From JAUVKT01 sp942491535 (GTDB taxonomy: Bacteria; Bacteroidota; Bacteroidia; Bacteroidales; VadinHA17): a DNA stretch of 64,000 nucleotides. The notes below the pieces were generated by a model. The model saw only the letters and a program-made list of their open reading frames with translations, ran no database searches and was not told where the DNA came from. Of this stretch, positions 52,664-62,076 are shown one piece after another. The stretch's first letter is position 1; every line of letters starts with the position of its first letter. The position numbers were made by a program, and so were the translations under genes. The stretch is taken from positions 248,001-312,000 of the forward strand of contig CALOBV010000026.1 of the NCBI GenBank assembly GCA_942491535.1, written 5' to 3'.

Positions 52664-54678
52664 TATGCTTTTATGGTTTCAGTTTTGTACTTGTTTAATA
52701 AATTCAACATATTATTACCCAAATCTTTCTTCTTTTCCATATGCTCAGTAATCGATATCACCATTGGATTTGTGGCAAATTCACCTCTGACAGTCCCAAA
52801 ATCGAGATGCTTTTCTTCTTCCTCACCATCGATACCAAATCCTGTCATATTAAGTAATGTAAACTCCTTCTTTGCATCCTCAAACAGATATTCATCAATC
52901 TTCAGAACAGACTCTTTCCATTTAGTAATTACTCCTCTCAGATCGTCAATTGAAAATTCATTCATTGGTTTTCCGAATACAGCCTTGAACGAGTCATAGG
53001 CCCAGCTCCATTCGAAGGAATAATAATTATGATGTATAGATGTAAGTACAGAGTTTATCTCTTCAATAGAATTAACTTTTTTATTCCGAATGTCCTTAAA
53101 TAAATTTCCAAGAGCATCAGCCGGGCAAATCAGGCCCGAAAGATCTACCCATTTCCCGGTACCAAGGGGTGTGTCTTTTTCAAGAGATTTAAAGATATCC
53201 TGGCCCGACTTAATATTGTATCCAGACAGACGTGTTATAAGTGAATTACCAAGGAATTTATAGATAGCAAGAGTGTAGAGATGGATCCCCCGGTCAAGAG
53301 CATTTTCCCTGATCAACATATCTTTATATAGATAATTTCCGTTAACAGGCTCCTGTTGCTTTCTTAAATCAATCAGAATATCCCTGCCTACTATCATCTT
53401 TTGTACAGTATAAGGACTCAGAAGATTAAAATTTATCTGATCCAGTTTATTCGGATCTTTTCGCCTGTCTCTTACGGGCCACTTCTTTGAATCTCTTATT
53501 GTTCCAACACTTTTTATATTAATTCCCGGTACAAGGATACTCTCATCATTGCTCTCAATAAGGTAGGAAAAAGGAAAATCGGATGTGTCAGAATGTTTGT
53601 AATGCCTTCCCATAACCAGACTGAAAGCACCTATATGAGAAGGCCATAGCATGTAAGAGTCACTTGTTGTTTTTACTCCTCTTTCAACAACCCCCTGGTG
53701 AATCGGCCCTAGCTTATACATATGATTGCTCTGGTTAGATCCACTTCCTGCATTCAGAAAAGAAAACATACCGGCAATCAGAAGGGTTGATTTATGATGA
53801 GTTACTGTATATGGGCCTGCGAAAATAGAGGTCGCTTCGCCATGAAAACCCTGGCAATTGGCAAAGTAAAGCGAGTCAACTGCTGAGTACTGTTTACCCA
53901 GTACACATCCCTGCCCAATAAAACAATTAGATATTAAAGTAGAATCTGTAATAGTCGAACCCGAGCAGACAATAAAATTCTCCATTATAACTCCGTCGCC
54001 TATATATACAGGATCGCTGAAGGAGCTATTTATGGTTCCGTTGCTAAGTTTCTTTACTCCCTCAATCCGTGCTGCCTGTCCAACCTTAATGTTCTGCAGG
54101 TTATCACAGTTAATAATACTGGCACCGACACTAATTAATCCAGTTCTATCTCTTATATAATCAATATATTCACTTACAAGATTTTCAAGTTGCTGTATCA
54201 GAGACTTTTTGTGCCTGTAAAGTGAAAATATATAGGCAATATGCGTCGTCAGATGATCATAAATTGGGATATCCCTGCCTCCATCCTCATTTATTGCCTT
54301 AACTCTGATACCATTACCAAAAGTACTCTCGCCGTCAACAGCCAGTCTGTTAACGTTATGTATAATAGCATCCTTCTTTATATGATAATTGGAGATATAA
54401 CTGCCTATATTGAAAATCAGTACATTATCTTCTATTGTACAGTTGTTTATCCATGCATTGTAAATACCGGTCTTGTGAGTAACTCCACCAAATAGATTTA
54501 CTGCTCCATCGAATACCCCAATCCTGTTTCTTCCAGAAAACTTGGTGTTCTTTATACGATCTGTACTAAATCCATTCTTTACCTCAATTAATTCCCACTC
54601 TTCACACTCACACCCTTGCTTTAATAATTGCCCAATCTCCTCGGATGTAAGTTTTCTATATTCGTTCTTCGATACCAT
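52663..54678 (-). CDS. DUF4954-family left-handed beta-helix protein
   Basis: About 671 residues from the ATG at 54678 (MVSKNEYRKLTSEEIGQLLKQG); the open frame extends 39 bases further without a better start. Residues about 60-350 show hexapeptide-like turns (NCTIEDNVLIFNIGSYISNY, VYIGDGVIMENFIVCSGSTITDSTLISNCFIGQGCVLG), as in UDP-sugar acyl/nucleotidyltransferases. The HH-K-S-T-L-L-I-A-G-M-F-S-F block and PSHIGAFSLVMGRHY are family signatures. The C-terminal third is helical. Coupled directly to glmS, it probably acts in amino-sugar or cell-wall precursor metabolism; the reaction is unknown. Confidence 0.85.
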   Translation of the reverse strand: MVSKNEYRKLTSEEIGQLLKQGCECEEWELIEVKNGFSTDRIKNTKFSGRNRIGVFDGAVNLFGGVTHKTGIYNAWINNCTIEDNVLIFNIGSYISNYHIKKDAIIHNVNRLAVDGESTFGNGIRVKAINEDGGRDIPIYDHLTTHIAYIFSLYRHKKSLIQQLENLVSEYIDYIRDRTGLISVGASIINCDNLQNIKVGQAARIEGVKKLSNGTINSSFSDPVYIGDGVIMENFIVCSGSTITDSTLISNCFIGQGCVLGKQYSAVDSLYFANCQGFHGEATSIFAGPYTVTHHKSTLLIAGMFSFLNAGSGSNQSNHMYKLGPIHQGVVERGVKTTSDSYMLWPSHIGAFSLVMGRHYKHSDTSDFPFSYLIESNDESILVPGINIKSVGTIRDSKKWPVRDRRKDPNKLDQINFNLLSPYTVQKMIVGRDILIDLRKQQEPVNGNYLYKDMLIRENALDRGIHLYTLAIYKFLGNSLITRLSGYNIKSGQDIFKSLEKDTPLGTGKWVDLSGLICPADALGNLFKDIRNKKVNSIEEINSVLTSIHHNYYSFEWSWAYDSFKAVFGKPMNEFSIDDLRGVITKWKESVLKIDEYLFEDAKKEFTLLNMTGFGIDGEEEEKHLDFGTVRGEFATNPMVISITEHMEKKKDLGNNMLNLLNKYKTETIKA

Positions 54679-54798
54679 AATTATATACTTTTGTACGAAA
54701 GTAGGAATATAACGCACAAAAGATCACTTATTGTACCTAACAAATACTTAACATTTAATATATCTAACCTAACATTATTATATCATATATTTTTATAT

Positions 54799-54812
54799 AC
54801 TTAATATTAAGT
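54799..54812. other. Perfect palindrome upstream of DUF4954-glmS
   Basis: ACTTAATATTAAGT lies in a very AT-rich gap (54679-54913) between the PAS regulator stop and the DUF4954 start, 121 bases before the latter. A second imperfect one (TACTAC...GTAGTA) follows at about 54829-54847. Possible operator or terminator remnants. Confidence 0.3.
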
Positions 54813-54913
54813 CTTTTAACATATTATTACTACCTATCATATGTAGTATATTTTTGACGAATTACTTTACATTACTGATCAATGACTTTCAATTATTGAC
54901 TAATGGCCGGATA

Positions 54914-55915
54914 TTATACTTTTTCAAGAAATTCAACAAGATTAATATCCCGGGTAAGATTCAACTTCTTCCTTAGTCTTACCCGGCTGATCTCTGCACT
55001 CTCGAATGTTATACTCTGCAGCATTGATATCTCCTTTGTACTCAAGCCCAGCTTAATATAGCCACATATTCTAATGTCTTTTCTTGTTAATGAAGGATAT
55101 TTCCTTGAGAGTCTTTCAAAGAAACCCGGATTGACACTATCAAAGTGAAACTTAAACCTTTCCCAGGTATCAGGTGAATGAAGAGATGACTGAAGATGCT
55201 CTTTGATGCTTGTCAGTAAATCCTTTTGATGGGGATTACAATCTTTTAACAGGCTGTTAACCCGCCTGCGAACATATTGTAAGGTTTCATTCTTCTCAGA
55301 GATAAGCGTTAAAAAACTTACCAGTTCGCGATCCTTGCTTTCCAGATCTTTTTTATATTTCTGCTTTGCCATTGTTTCATACTGCTTACCTTCAGACAGA
55401 TCCTTAATCTGTCCAAGGGCATGCATTAGCTTTGTAATATCCCCTATTGAGGCTCTTTGTCCAAGATATTTGCCTCTTTTGTCATAAACAGCCTTACACT
55501 TAATCTCGCACCACCTCAACTGCTTTGTTAGAGTTAAAATCCTGAATCTAAGAGACTGCTTGATGCTCAGGAAATTTATTGATTCGTCGATAAATGTTTC
55601 ATACTTGTCGAAGTCTTCAGAATATATTATATAATTTATTAATCCCGGATTTGATATCAACTCCTGGGGCGCATAGCCTGTTATAGTCTGAAAGGAAGGA
55701 GAAATATATTCAATACTGCTGTCTGGCAAATACCACATCTCCCAATCATGGGCAAAATCAGATATTAACTGGTATTTCTCAAGAGACTTTCTGGTATCTT
55801 CTAGTTCAAGTTTGAGAACATCATTCTGCCTTTGATAATCAGCAATCGATTTTTCAAGAAATAACATCCTCTCCTTCAACCTAACATTATTATCTTCGTC
55901 GTTAAGCATCACCAT
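54914..55915 (-). CDS. PAS-domain transcriptional regulator with C-terminal LuxR-like HTH
   Basis: 333 residues. N-terminal coiled coil (about 10-50), a PAS domain (about 58-165: DWEMWYLPDSSIEYISPSFQTITGYAPQELI, then QLRWCEIKCKAVYDKRGKYLG), a long helical linker (about 170-255) and a LuxR/GerE-type HTH (SRKYPSLTRKDIRICGYIKLGLSTKEISMLQSITFESAEISRVRLRKKLNL). No kinase or receiver is present, so it is a one-component cytoplasmic sensor-regulator. The ligand and targets are unknown. It stands alone. A TATTTTTG box on the minus strand (56011-56018) could be its -7 element. Confidence 0.85.
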   Translation of the reverse strand: MVMLNDEDNNVRLKERMLFLEKSIADYQRQNDVLKLELEDTRKSLEKYQLISDFAHDWEMWYLPDSSIEYISPSFQTITGYAPQELISNPGLINYIIYSEDFDKYETFIDESINFLSIKQSLRFRILTLTKQLRWCEIKCKAVYDKRGKYLGQRASIGDITKLMHALGQIKDLSEGKQYETMAKQKYKKDLESKDRELVSFLTLISEKNETLQYVRRRVNSLLKDCNPHQKDLLTSIKEHLQSSLHSPDTWERFKFHFDSVNPGFFERLSRKYPSLTRKDIRICGYIKLGLSTKEISMLQSITFESAEISRVRLRKKLNLTRDINLVEFLEKV

Positions 55916-56096
55916 ATATATATTTCTTTATATACTTAAATAACAAACTATTGTAAAATTATTCTTTTATAATATAATAACCTAATATTCATATCACAAG
56001 TATTAAAATGCAAAAATATACTTTCTTCTTTTTCTAAATATTGACTCGCCCTAATTATCTTTACAGATCACATTTTCTCAGATATTTTCTGCAATA

Positions 56097-58139
56097 ATGA
56101 ATAAAAAAATAAATATACTGCTTGAGAATTGGGAAACTCCCCATGGCATCCCTCCATTCGACAAAATAGAACCAGGAGATTTCGTTCCAGCCATCCTCGA
56201 AGCAAAAAAAGAAACCTGGAAGGGAATTCAGAATATTATCAGTTCGGGATCAAAGCCAACATTTGAGAACACAATTGTTGCCCTGGAAGAAGGTGGCAAG
56301 CGGCTTAATGTTATATCGGCAACTCTTTTTAACTTAAACAGCTCAGAAACAAACAGTAAGATACAGGAAGCGGTTCAGGAGGCATCAAGGATATTAACCG
56401 AGTTTTCAAATGATATTACCCTTGATAAAAAATTATTCGCAAGGGTAAAAGAAGTATACGATTCAGGCATCAGAGATAATCTTAATAATGAAGCAAAGAA
56501 TCTGCTCGAAGAAAAATTTCGGGGTTTTAAAAAAGGAGGTGCTGAGCTTAAGGGTACAGAACGCGACAGATTCAGAAAGTTAACAGAAGAACTATCGGTA
56601 TTATCGGTTCAGTTTGAAGAGAATCTCCTTTCAGAAACAAATAGTTTTGAATTACATCTAAAATCCGAAAACGACCTGACAGGGCTGCCTGAGAATCTTC
56701 TTGAGGCAGCATCAGAAGAGGCAGCATCGAGAGGTAAGGAAGGCTGGGTGTTTACTCTACACTACCCTAGCTATGTCCCCTTTATGCAGAACTCCGAAAA
56801 TAGGGAGCTTAGAGAGCTAATGTACAGGGCATATTCCAGCAGGTGCTTTAAGAAAAACAAAGGTTCCAATACTGACATTGTAAAAAGAATAGTAAACCTG
56901 AGGCTTGAACTCGCAAGATTATTAGGCTTCGATAGTTATGCCGACTATATTCTCGAAGACCGCATGGCCGGATCGGTAGAGAAAGTAGAATCCTTCCTCT
57001 CAGAATTATTCAGTGCATCCAGGCCATTTGCACTGAAAGATTACGAAACAATAACAGAATATGCGCATAAACTCGGCCATAATGGTAGTGTGGAAAAGTG
57101 GGACTGGCCATTTTTTGCCGAGAGACTTAAGAAGGAACTTTATTCAATAGACGATGAAGTTCTTAGACCATATTTCAGACTTGAAAAAGCTCAGGACGCA
57201 ATATTCGACCTTGCAGGCAATCTTTTCGGACTCAGTTTTAAGCCAGTAAAAGCACCGGTTTATCATCCTGATGTGCTAAGCTTTGATGTAATCAATAAAG
57301 AAGGCAGGCATTTATCAGTACTTATGGTAGATTATCACCCAAGAAAAGGGAAAAGTGGCGGTGCCTGGATGACTTCATACAGGGAACAATACAAGAAGGG
57401 GAAGCAGAACATAAGGCCTGTTATATCAATAGTAATGAATTTTAATAAAGCTACCAGGAACAAACCCTCCCTTCTCAGTCATAATGAACTCACAACCCTC
57501 CTTCATGAATTTGGTCATGCCCTCCACGGTATGTTATCAGATTGCACATATGAGTCAATATCAGGCACAAATGTAAAACGGGATTTTGTTGAGCTGCCAT
57601 CCCAGATAATGGAAAACTGGGCATATGAGAAGGAATGGCTCGACAGGTGGGCTTCACATTATATAAGCGGCGAAAAAATCCCTGTCGACCTGATTAACAA
57701 GATTAAATCATCACTTACATTTAACGAAGGCTATGCATGCAACAGGCAATTAGCTTTCGCATTTCTGGATATGGCATGGCATTCAATAAAGAATTATTTT
57801 GAGGGCGATATTGATAGCTTTGAGAAAGACTCTATTTCCAAAACAGAACTCTTTAAACCGGTTCCGGGAACTAACCTTAGCTGTGCCTTCGGGCATCTTT
57901 TTTCCGGAGGATATGCATCAGGTTACTATGGTTACAAATGGGCCGAAGTTCTTGATGCAGATGCTTTCAGTGTGTTCAGACATTCTGGTATTTTTGATCG
58001 CAATACAGCCGATCGCTTTAGGCAAAATATACTTGAAAAGGGAGGAAGCGATGACCCTGTAAAACTGTATAAGAATTTCAGGGGATCAGAACCAAAAATC
58101 GATGCTCTACTCGAAAGAAGTGGATTTATTAAGAAGTAG
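56097..58139 (+). CDS. M3-family zinc metallopeptidase, cytosolic (Dcp/OpdA-like)
   Basis: 680 residues without a signal peptide. WETPHGIPPFDKIEPGDFVPAI opens the helical N-terminal region; the zinc site is HEFGHALHG (about residue 471) with the following Glu block (RDFVELPSQIMENW). The C-terminal GHLFSGGYASGYYGYKWAEVLDADAF is the dipeptidyl-carboxypeptidase signature. It degrades short peptides in the cytoplasm, complementing the exported paralogue at 7.6-9.7 kb. Single gene. Confidence 0.93.
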   Translation: MNKKINILLENWETPHGIPPFDKIEPGDFVPAILEAKKETWKGIQNIISSGSKPTFENTIVALEEGGKRLNVISATLFNLNSSETNSKIQEAVQEASRILTEFSNDITLDKKLFARVKEVYDSGIRDNLNNEAKNLLEEKFRGFKKGGAELKGTERDRFRKLTEELSVLSVQFEENLLSETNSFELHLKSENDLTGLPENLLEAASEEAASRGKEGWVFTLHYPSYVPFMQNSENRELRELMYRAYSSRCFKKNKGSNTDIVKRIVNLRLELARLLGFDSYADYILEDRMAGSVEKVESFLSELFSASRPFALKDYETITEYAHKLGHNGSVEKWDWPFFAERLKKELYSIDDEVLRPYFRLEKAQDAIFDLAGNLFGLSFKPVKAPVYHPDVLSFDVINKEGRHLSVLMVDYHPRKGKSGGAWMTSYREQYKKGKQNIRPVISIVMNFNKATRNKPSLLSHNELTTLLHEFGHALHGMLSDCTYESISGTNVKRDFVELPSQIMENWAYEKEWLDRWASHYISGEKIPVDLINKIKSSLTFNEGYACNRQLAFAFLDMAWHSIKNYFEGDIDSFEKDSISKTELFKPVPGTNLSCAFGHLFSGGYASGYYGYKWAEVLDADAFSVFRHSGIFDRNTADRFRQNILEKGGSDDPVKLYKNFRGSEPKIDALLERSGFIKK

Positions 58140-58217
58140 AGGGTTGATGGGTAGAGGGTGGATGGGTGGATGATAATCTGATAATCTTTTCTATCTTCTA
58201 ATCTTCCAACATTTTGC

Positions 58218-58225
58218 TATATTTG
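58218..58225 (+). promoter_or_regulatory. -7 box of purL
   Basis: TATATTTG, a full TAnnTTTG match, lies about 70 bases before the purL ATG; no TTTG at 19 bases upstream. The gap before it (58140-58170) is a low-complexity word repeat (GTAGAGGG/GGATGGGTGG). Confidence 0.45.
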
Positions 58226-58293
58226 AAGTGAACCAGATATAGAAGTCTTAACTCTATTATATGGTTAATATTCAACTTTTTAACTAAAGATAT

Positions 58294-60921
58294 ATGATTC
58301 TCTTTTTCCGTATCTCAGATAAAATCATTGCTGTAAATACCAATACAAAACAAGATCAGGAATCCCTGGACAAGCTCGTCTGGTTATTTAGTGGTTCCAC
58401 CCTGCTGAGCGAAGAATCACTTAAAGGCTATTTTATCGGGCCCCGAAAAGAAATGGTTACCCCATGGAGTACGAATGCGGTGGAGATTACCCAGAACATG
58501 GGAATAAAGGGTATAGATAGAATAGAAGAATATTTCATTGTTGACTCCGACAAAGCTGACTTTGATCCCATGCTCCAGGTTATGTACAAAGGACTGAACC
58601 AGAACCTTTTTAAAATCGAAAGGGAGCCCGAAGCAGTAATTGAGGTTAATAATATTAAAGAATACAACGAAAAAGAAGGACTCGCACTTAGCGCTGAAGA
58701 AATTAATTACCTGGAAGACCTGGGTAAATCACTGGGAAGAAAACTTACCGATGGTGAAGTATTTGGGTTTTCGCAGGTTAACTCAGAACATTGCAGGCAC
58801 AAAATATTTAACGGGCTATTTATTATTGATGGCATAGAACGAGAGTCAACCCTGTTTCAACTTATCAAAAAAACTACTCTTACAAACAGAAATCATATTG
58901 TTTCGGCCTATAAAGACAATTGTTCGTTTGCCCGGGGACCTAAGGTAGAGCAATTTGCACCTTCGACTCAGGATAAGTCTGACTATTTTGAGATAAAAGA
59001 AGTTGATACTGTTCTATCGCTAAAAGCTGAAACTCATAATTTCCCTACAACTGTAGAGCCTTTCAATGGTGCTTCCACCGGAACAGGAGGTGAAATTCGC
59101 GACCGGATAGCCGGAGGGAAGGGGGCGCAACCAATTGCAGGGACTGCTGTTTATATGACCTCTTACCCAAGACTTGACAAGGCAAGAGATTGGGAAACGG
59201 TAACTCCAGAAAGAGAATGGTTGTACCAGTCGCCTTCAGATATTCTGATAAAGGCATCAAATGGGGCAAGTGATTTTGGCAATAAATTCGGACAAGCTCT
59301 TATTTGTGGATCTGTACTTACTTTTGAGCATTTTACAGATCAGAAGAAATATGGATTTGATAAAGTAATAATGCTTGCAGGAGGAATTGGCCTCGGTAAA
59401 AAGAAGGACAGTGAAAAGGATATACCTGAAAAAGGCGACCTTATTGTAATGTTGGGAGGAGACAACTACAGGATTGGAATGGGCGGTGGCGCCGTATCTT
59501 CGGTCGATACAGGAGAATTTGACAGTTCCATAGAATTAAATGCTGTGCAAAGAGCAAATCCCGAAATGCAAAAAAGAGTATATAATGCTCTCAGGGCTCT
59601 TACGGAAACTGATATTAACCCTGTTGTGTCGCTTCATGATCACGGAGCAGGGGGGCATCTTAACTGCCTGTCTGAACTGGTTGAGGCCACTGGTGGCAGA
59701 ATCGATATTTCTAAACTGCCTGTAGGCGATCCTACTCTTTCAGCGAAAGAAATAATTGGGAATGAATCGCAGGAGAGAATGGGACTGGTTATTAAAAAAG
59801 CCGATATCGATACCCTCCGAAAGATTGCCGAGCGCGAGCGGGCCCCTATGTATGTAGTTGGAGAAGTTACAGGTGATCATCAGTTTACTTTTGAAAACCA
59901 GCTGACCGGGGAAAAACCAATTGATCTTCAGCTAACTTCCTTCTTTGGAAATCCGCCGCAAACCGTTCTAATAGATTCAAGCACCAGGTCCGAATTCAAA
60001 GCATTAGACTACGACCCGGATATTATCCACGAATACCTTGAAAAAGTACTTCAGATTGAGGAAGTAGCATGCAAGGACTGGCTAACAAATAAGGTAGACA
60101 GGTCGGTAACAGGAAGACTGGCCAAACAGCAATGTGCAGGCGAACTGCAGCTACCTCTTAATAACCTGGGAGCTATTACTCTCGATTATACCGGGAAATC
60201 CGGACTGGCAACCGCCCTGGGTCATGCACCGGCCGCTGGATTAATAGATCCGGCAGCAGGTTCAGTACTATCTATAGCTGAAGCTCTGACAAATATCGTA
60301 TGGGCACCTCTCTCCGACCACATAAGAAGCATTTCCCTTTCAGCTAACTGGATGTGGCCCTGTAAGAACCCGGGTGAAGATGCCCGCCTCTATGATGCGG
60401 TAAAAGCAGCCAGTGACTTTGCAATTGAGCTGGGGATAAATATACCCACAGGCAAAGACAGCTTATCAATGACACAGAAATATAAAGATAAGACCGTCTA
60501 TTCTCCCGGAACAGTTATTATTTCAGCATCAGGTGAGATCAGCGATATAAAGAAGATCGTGGAACCAGTTGTAGTAACTGACTCCGAAACCACACTGATC
60601 TATGTTGATTTCAGTAGCGATTCACATAAACTCGGAGGCAGTAGCTTTGCACAGATAATAAATAGTATTGGTGATAAGGCACCAACGGTTAAAGATAGCG
60701 AGAGATTTGTTTCGGCATTCAATGTGGTTCAGGAGTTAATAGAGCAGGAAAAGATTATCTCCGGCCATGATATTTCAGCCGGAGGTATGATTACCACCCT
60801 TCTTGAAATGTGCTTCTCAAACACTACCGGTGGCTTAAGTATCAATCTTGATGAGATTGGCGAAAAGGATATCATAAAATTATTATTCAGCGAAAACCCC
60901 AGGAATAATAATACAGGTTGA
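58294..60921 (+). CDS. purL: Phosphoribosylformylglycinamidine synthase, N-terminal and central part (frame broken)
   Basis: 875 residues of a long-type PurL (about 1230 expected). PurS-like N-terminus (1-130), then the ATP-grasp-like synthase halves with FSQVNSEHCRHKIFNG, AETHNFPTTVEPFNGASTGTGGEIRD, VSLHDHGAGGHLNCL and ALTNIVWAPLSDHIRS. It ATP-dependently converts FGAR plus glutamine to FGAM in purine synthesis. After ...SENP the frame is lost: CCCC at 60897-60900 shifts it, and the ORF ends falsely at 60921. With one C fewer the protein continues GIIIQVDDEAFVIEKFL in the next frame. See the following two entries. Confidence 0.93.
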   Translation: MILFFRISDKIIAVNTNTKQDQESLDKLVWLFSGSTLLSEESLKGYFIGPRKEMVTPWSTNAVEITQNMGIKGIDRIEEYFIVDSDKADFDPMLQVMYKGLNQNLFKIEREPEAVIEVNNIKEYNEKEGLALSAEEINYLEDLGKSLGRKLTDGEVFGFSQVNSEHCRHKIFNGLFIIDGIERESTLFQLIKKTTLTNRNHIVSAYKDNCSFARGPKVEQFAPSTQDKSDYFEIKEVDTVLSLKAETHNFPTTVEPFNGASTGTGGEIRDRIAGGKGAQPIAGTAVYMTSYPRLDKARDWETVTPEREWLYQSPSDILIKASNGASDFGNKFGQALICGSVLTFEHFTDQKKYGFDKVIMLAGGIGLGKKKDSEKDIPEKGDLIVMLGGDNYRIGMGGGAVSSVDTGEFDSSIELNAVQRANPEMQKRVYNALRALTETDINPVVSLHDHGAGGHLNCLSELVEATGGRIDISKLPVGDPTLSAKEIIGNESQERMGLVIKKADIDTLRKIAERERAPMYVVGEVTGDHQFTFENQLTGEKPIDLQLTSFFGNPPQTVLIDSSTRSEFKALDYDPDIIHEYLEKVLQIEEVACKDWLTNKVDRSVTGRLAKQQCAGELQLPLNNLGAITLDYTGKSGLATALGHAPAAGLIDPAAGSVLSIAEALTNIVWAPLSDHIRSISLSANWMWPCKNPGEDARLYDAVKAASDFAIELGINIPTGKDSLSMTQKYKDKTVYSPGTVIISASGEISDIKKIVEPVVVTDSETTLIYVDFSSDSHKLGGSSFAQIINSIGDKAPTVKDSERFVSAFNVVQELIEQEKIISGHDISAGGMITTLLEMCFSNTTGGLSINLDEIGEKDIIKLLFSENPRNNNTG

Positions 60922-61160
60922 TGATGAAGCCTTTGTTATTGAAAAATTTCTTGAAAACGATATTACGTGTTATCCTATTGGAAGTCCTGTTGCCAAGAGA
61001 GAGATATTTCTCAATCATAATGGCTCAGATTACCGCTTTGATATTAATTATCTCAGGGATTTGTGGTTTAATACTTCCTACCTCTTCGATAAGGAAGCAA
61101 TGCACTGAAGAGCTGGCTCTGGAGAAGAAAAAGAACTATGCCAGGCAAATCAGGCGTATT
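60902..61160 (+). pseudogene. purL: Frame-shifted middle segment of purL
   Basis: Homologous codons jump between frames: GIIIQVDDEAFVIEKFLENDITCYPIG...LFDKEA in frame 2 (60902 to about 61099), then CTEELALEKKKNYARQ in frame 3 (about 61101-61148), then SGVFDLKDFKGDF in frame 1 (from about 61150). Each switch is removed by dropping one base from a short run: CCCC near 60900, AA in GCAATGC near 61098-61099, AAA in GCAAATC near 61145. The three +1 shifts sum to one codon, so the downstream frame equals the original one. Corrected, this is one continuous PurL. Confidence 0.8.
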
Positions 61161-61980
61161 TGACCTGAAAGATTTCAAAGGCGACTTTAAGTCACATGGC
61201 ATAAGTCACGGCCGAAGAGAGAAAACGGGATTAAAGGCTGCAATTATAAGGGAAAAAGGTGTTAATGGCGACAGGGAAATGGCCTATGCAATGCATCTCG
61301 CGGGCTTCGATGTTAAAGATGTACATATGACCGATCTTATTGCCGGGAGGGAAACCCTGGAAGATATTAGTTTTATTGTCTTTGTAGGTGGATTTTCCAA
61401 TTCGGATGTACTTGGCTCAGCCAAGGGATGGGCAGGAGCATTCAGATATAACGAAAAAGCCAGGCTGGCTCTCGAAAAATTCTATAAAAGAGATAATACT
61501 CTGAGCCTGGGTGTTTGTAATGGCTGCCAGCTTATGGCAGAACTAAATCTAATCAACCCTGAGCATAAATCGCCCCCACTATTAAAACATAACGCTTCAG
61601 GTAAATTTGAGTCCAACTTTATCACAGTTGAGGTAGAGGAAAACAATTCAGTAATGCTTAAATCGCTATCCGGCTTTAAGCTGGGCATCTGGGTTGCTCA
61701 CGGAGAAGGGAAATTTGAACTGCCCTATGAGGAATCCCAATATAATATCCCCGTTAAATATAACCAGAGCACCTATCCGGCAAATCCAAACGGGTCGAAG
61801 TATGATACCGCCGCACTATGCTCGGAAGATGGCAGGCACCTGGCTATAATGCCCCACCTGGAAAGAGCATATATGCCATGGCAATGTGGATATTACCCTG
61901 AAGACAGAAAAACAGATGATGTTACTCCATGGATCGAAGCCTTTATCAATGCGCGAAAATGGGTTCAAGACAGATATTAG
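61138..61980 (+). CDS. purL: Phosphoribosylformylglycinamidine synthase, glutaminase part (frame broken)
   Basis: 280 residues: AAIIREKGVNGDREMAYAMHLAGFDVKDVHMTDL, GGFSNSDVLGSAKGWA, the Cys nucleophile in LGVCNGCQLMAEL, and the terminal His-Glu dyad in MPHLERAYMPWQ. This is the class I amidotransferase domain that feeds ammonia to the synthase halves. The ATG at 61138 is not a real start; the segment is the C-terminal continuation of the frame begun at 58294, separated from it by three +1 shifts. Length and ending are normal. Confidence 0.9.
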   Translation: MPGKSGVFDLKDFKGDFKSHGISHGRREKTGLKAAIIREKGVNGDREMAYAMHLAGFDVKDVHMTDLIAGRETLEDISFIVFVGGFSNSDVLGSAKGWAGAFRYNEKARLALEKFYKRDNTLSLGVCNGCQLMAELNLINPEHKSPPLLKHNASGKFESNFITVEVEENNSVMLKSLSGFKLGIWVAHGEGKFELPYEESQYNIPVKYNQSTYPANPNGSKYDTAALCSEDGRHLAIMPHLERAYMPWQCGYYPEDRKTDDVTPWIEAFINARKWVQDRY

Positions 61981-62076
61981 TGAGTCCTCTCAAATTGCAG
62001 GGTAACAAATATTGATTAATTTGTAATTCCTTCTTAATAAAAGGAATATCTAAATAACTCTATAACACCTGTTAAA

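Noticed and set aside
52664..52700. Possible glmS leader ribozyme
   Set aside because: The glmS ATG overlaps the preceding gene by one base, so there is no untranslated leader, and no ribozyme core is visible.
60918..61163. Separate small gene between the two purL parts
   Set aside because: Its only protein-like part (TEELALEKKKNYARQ) is PurL sequence in a shifted frame; the rest is not protein-like.
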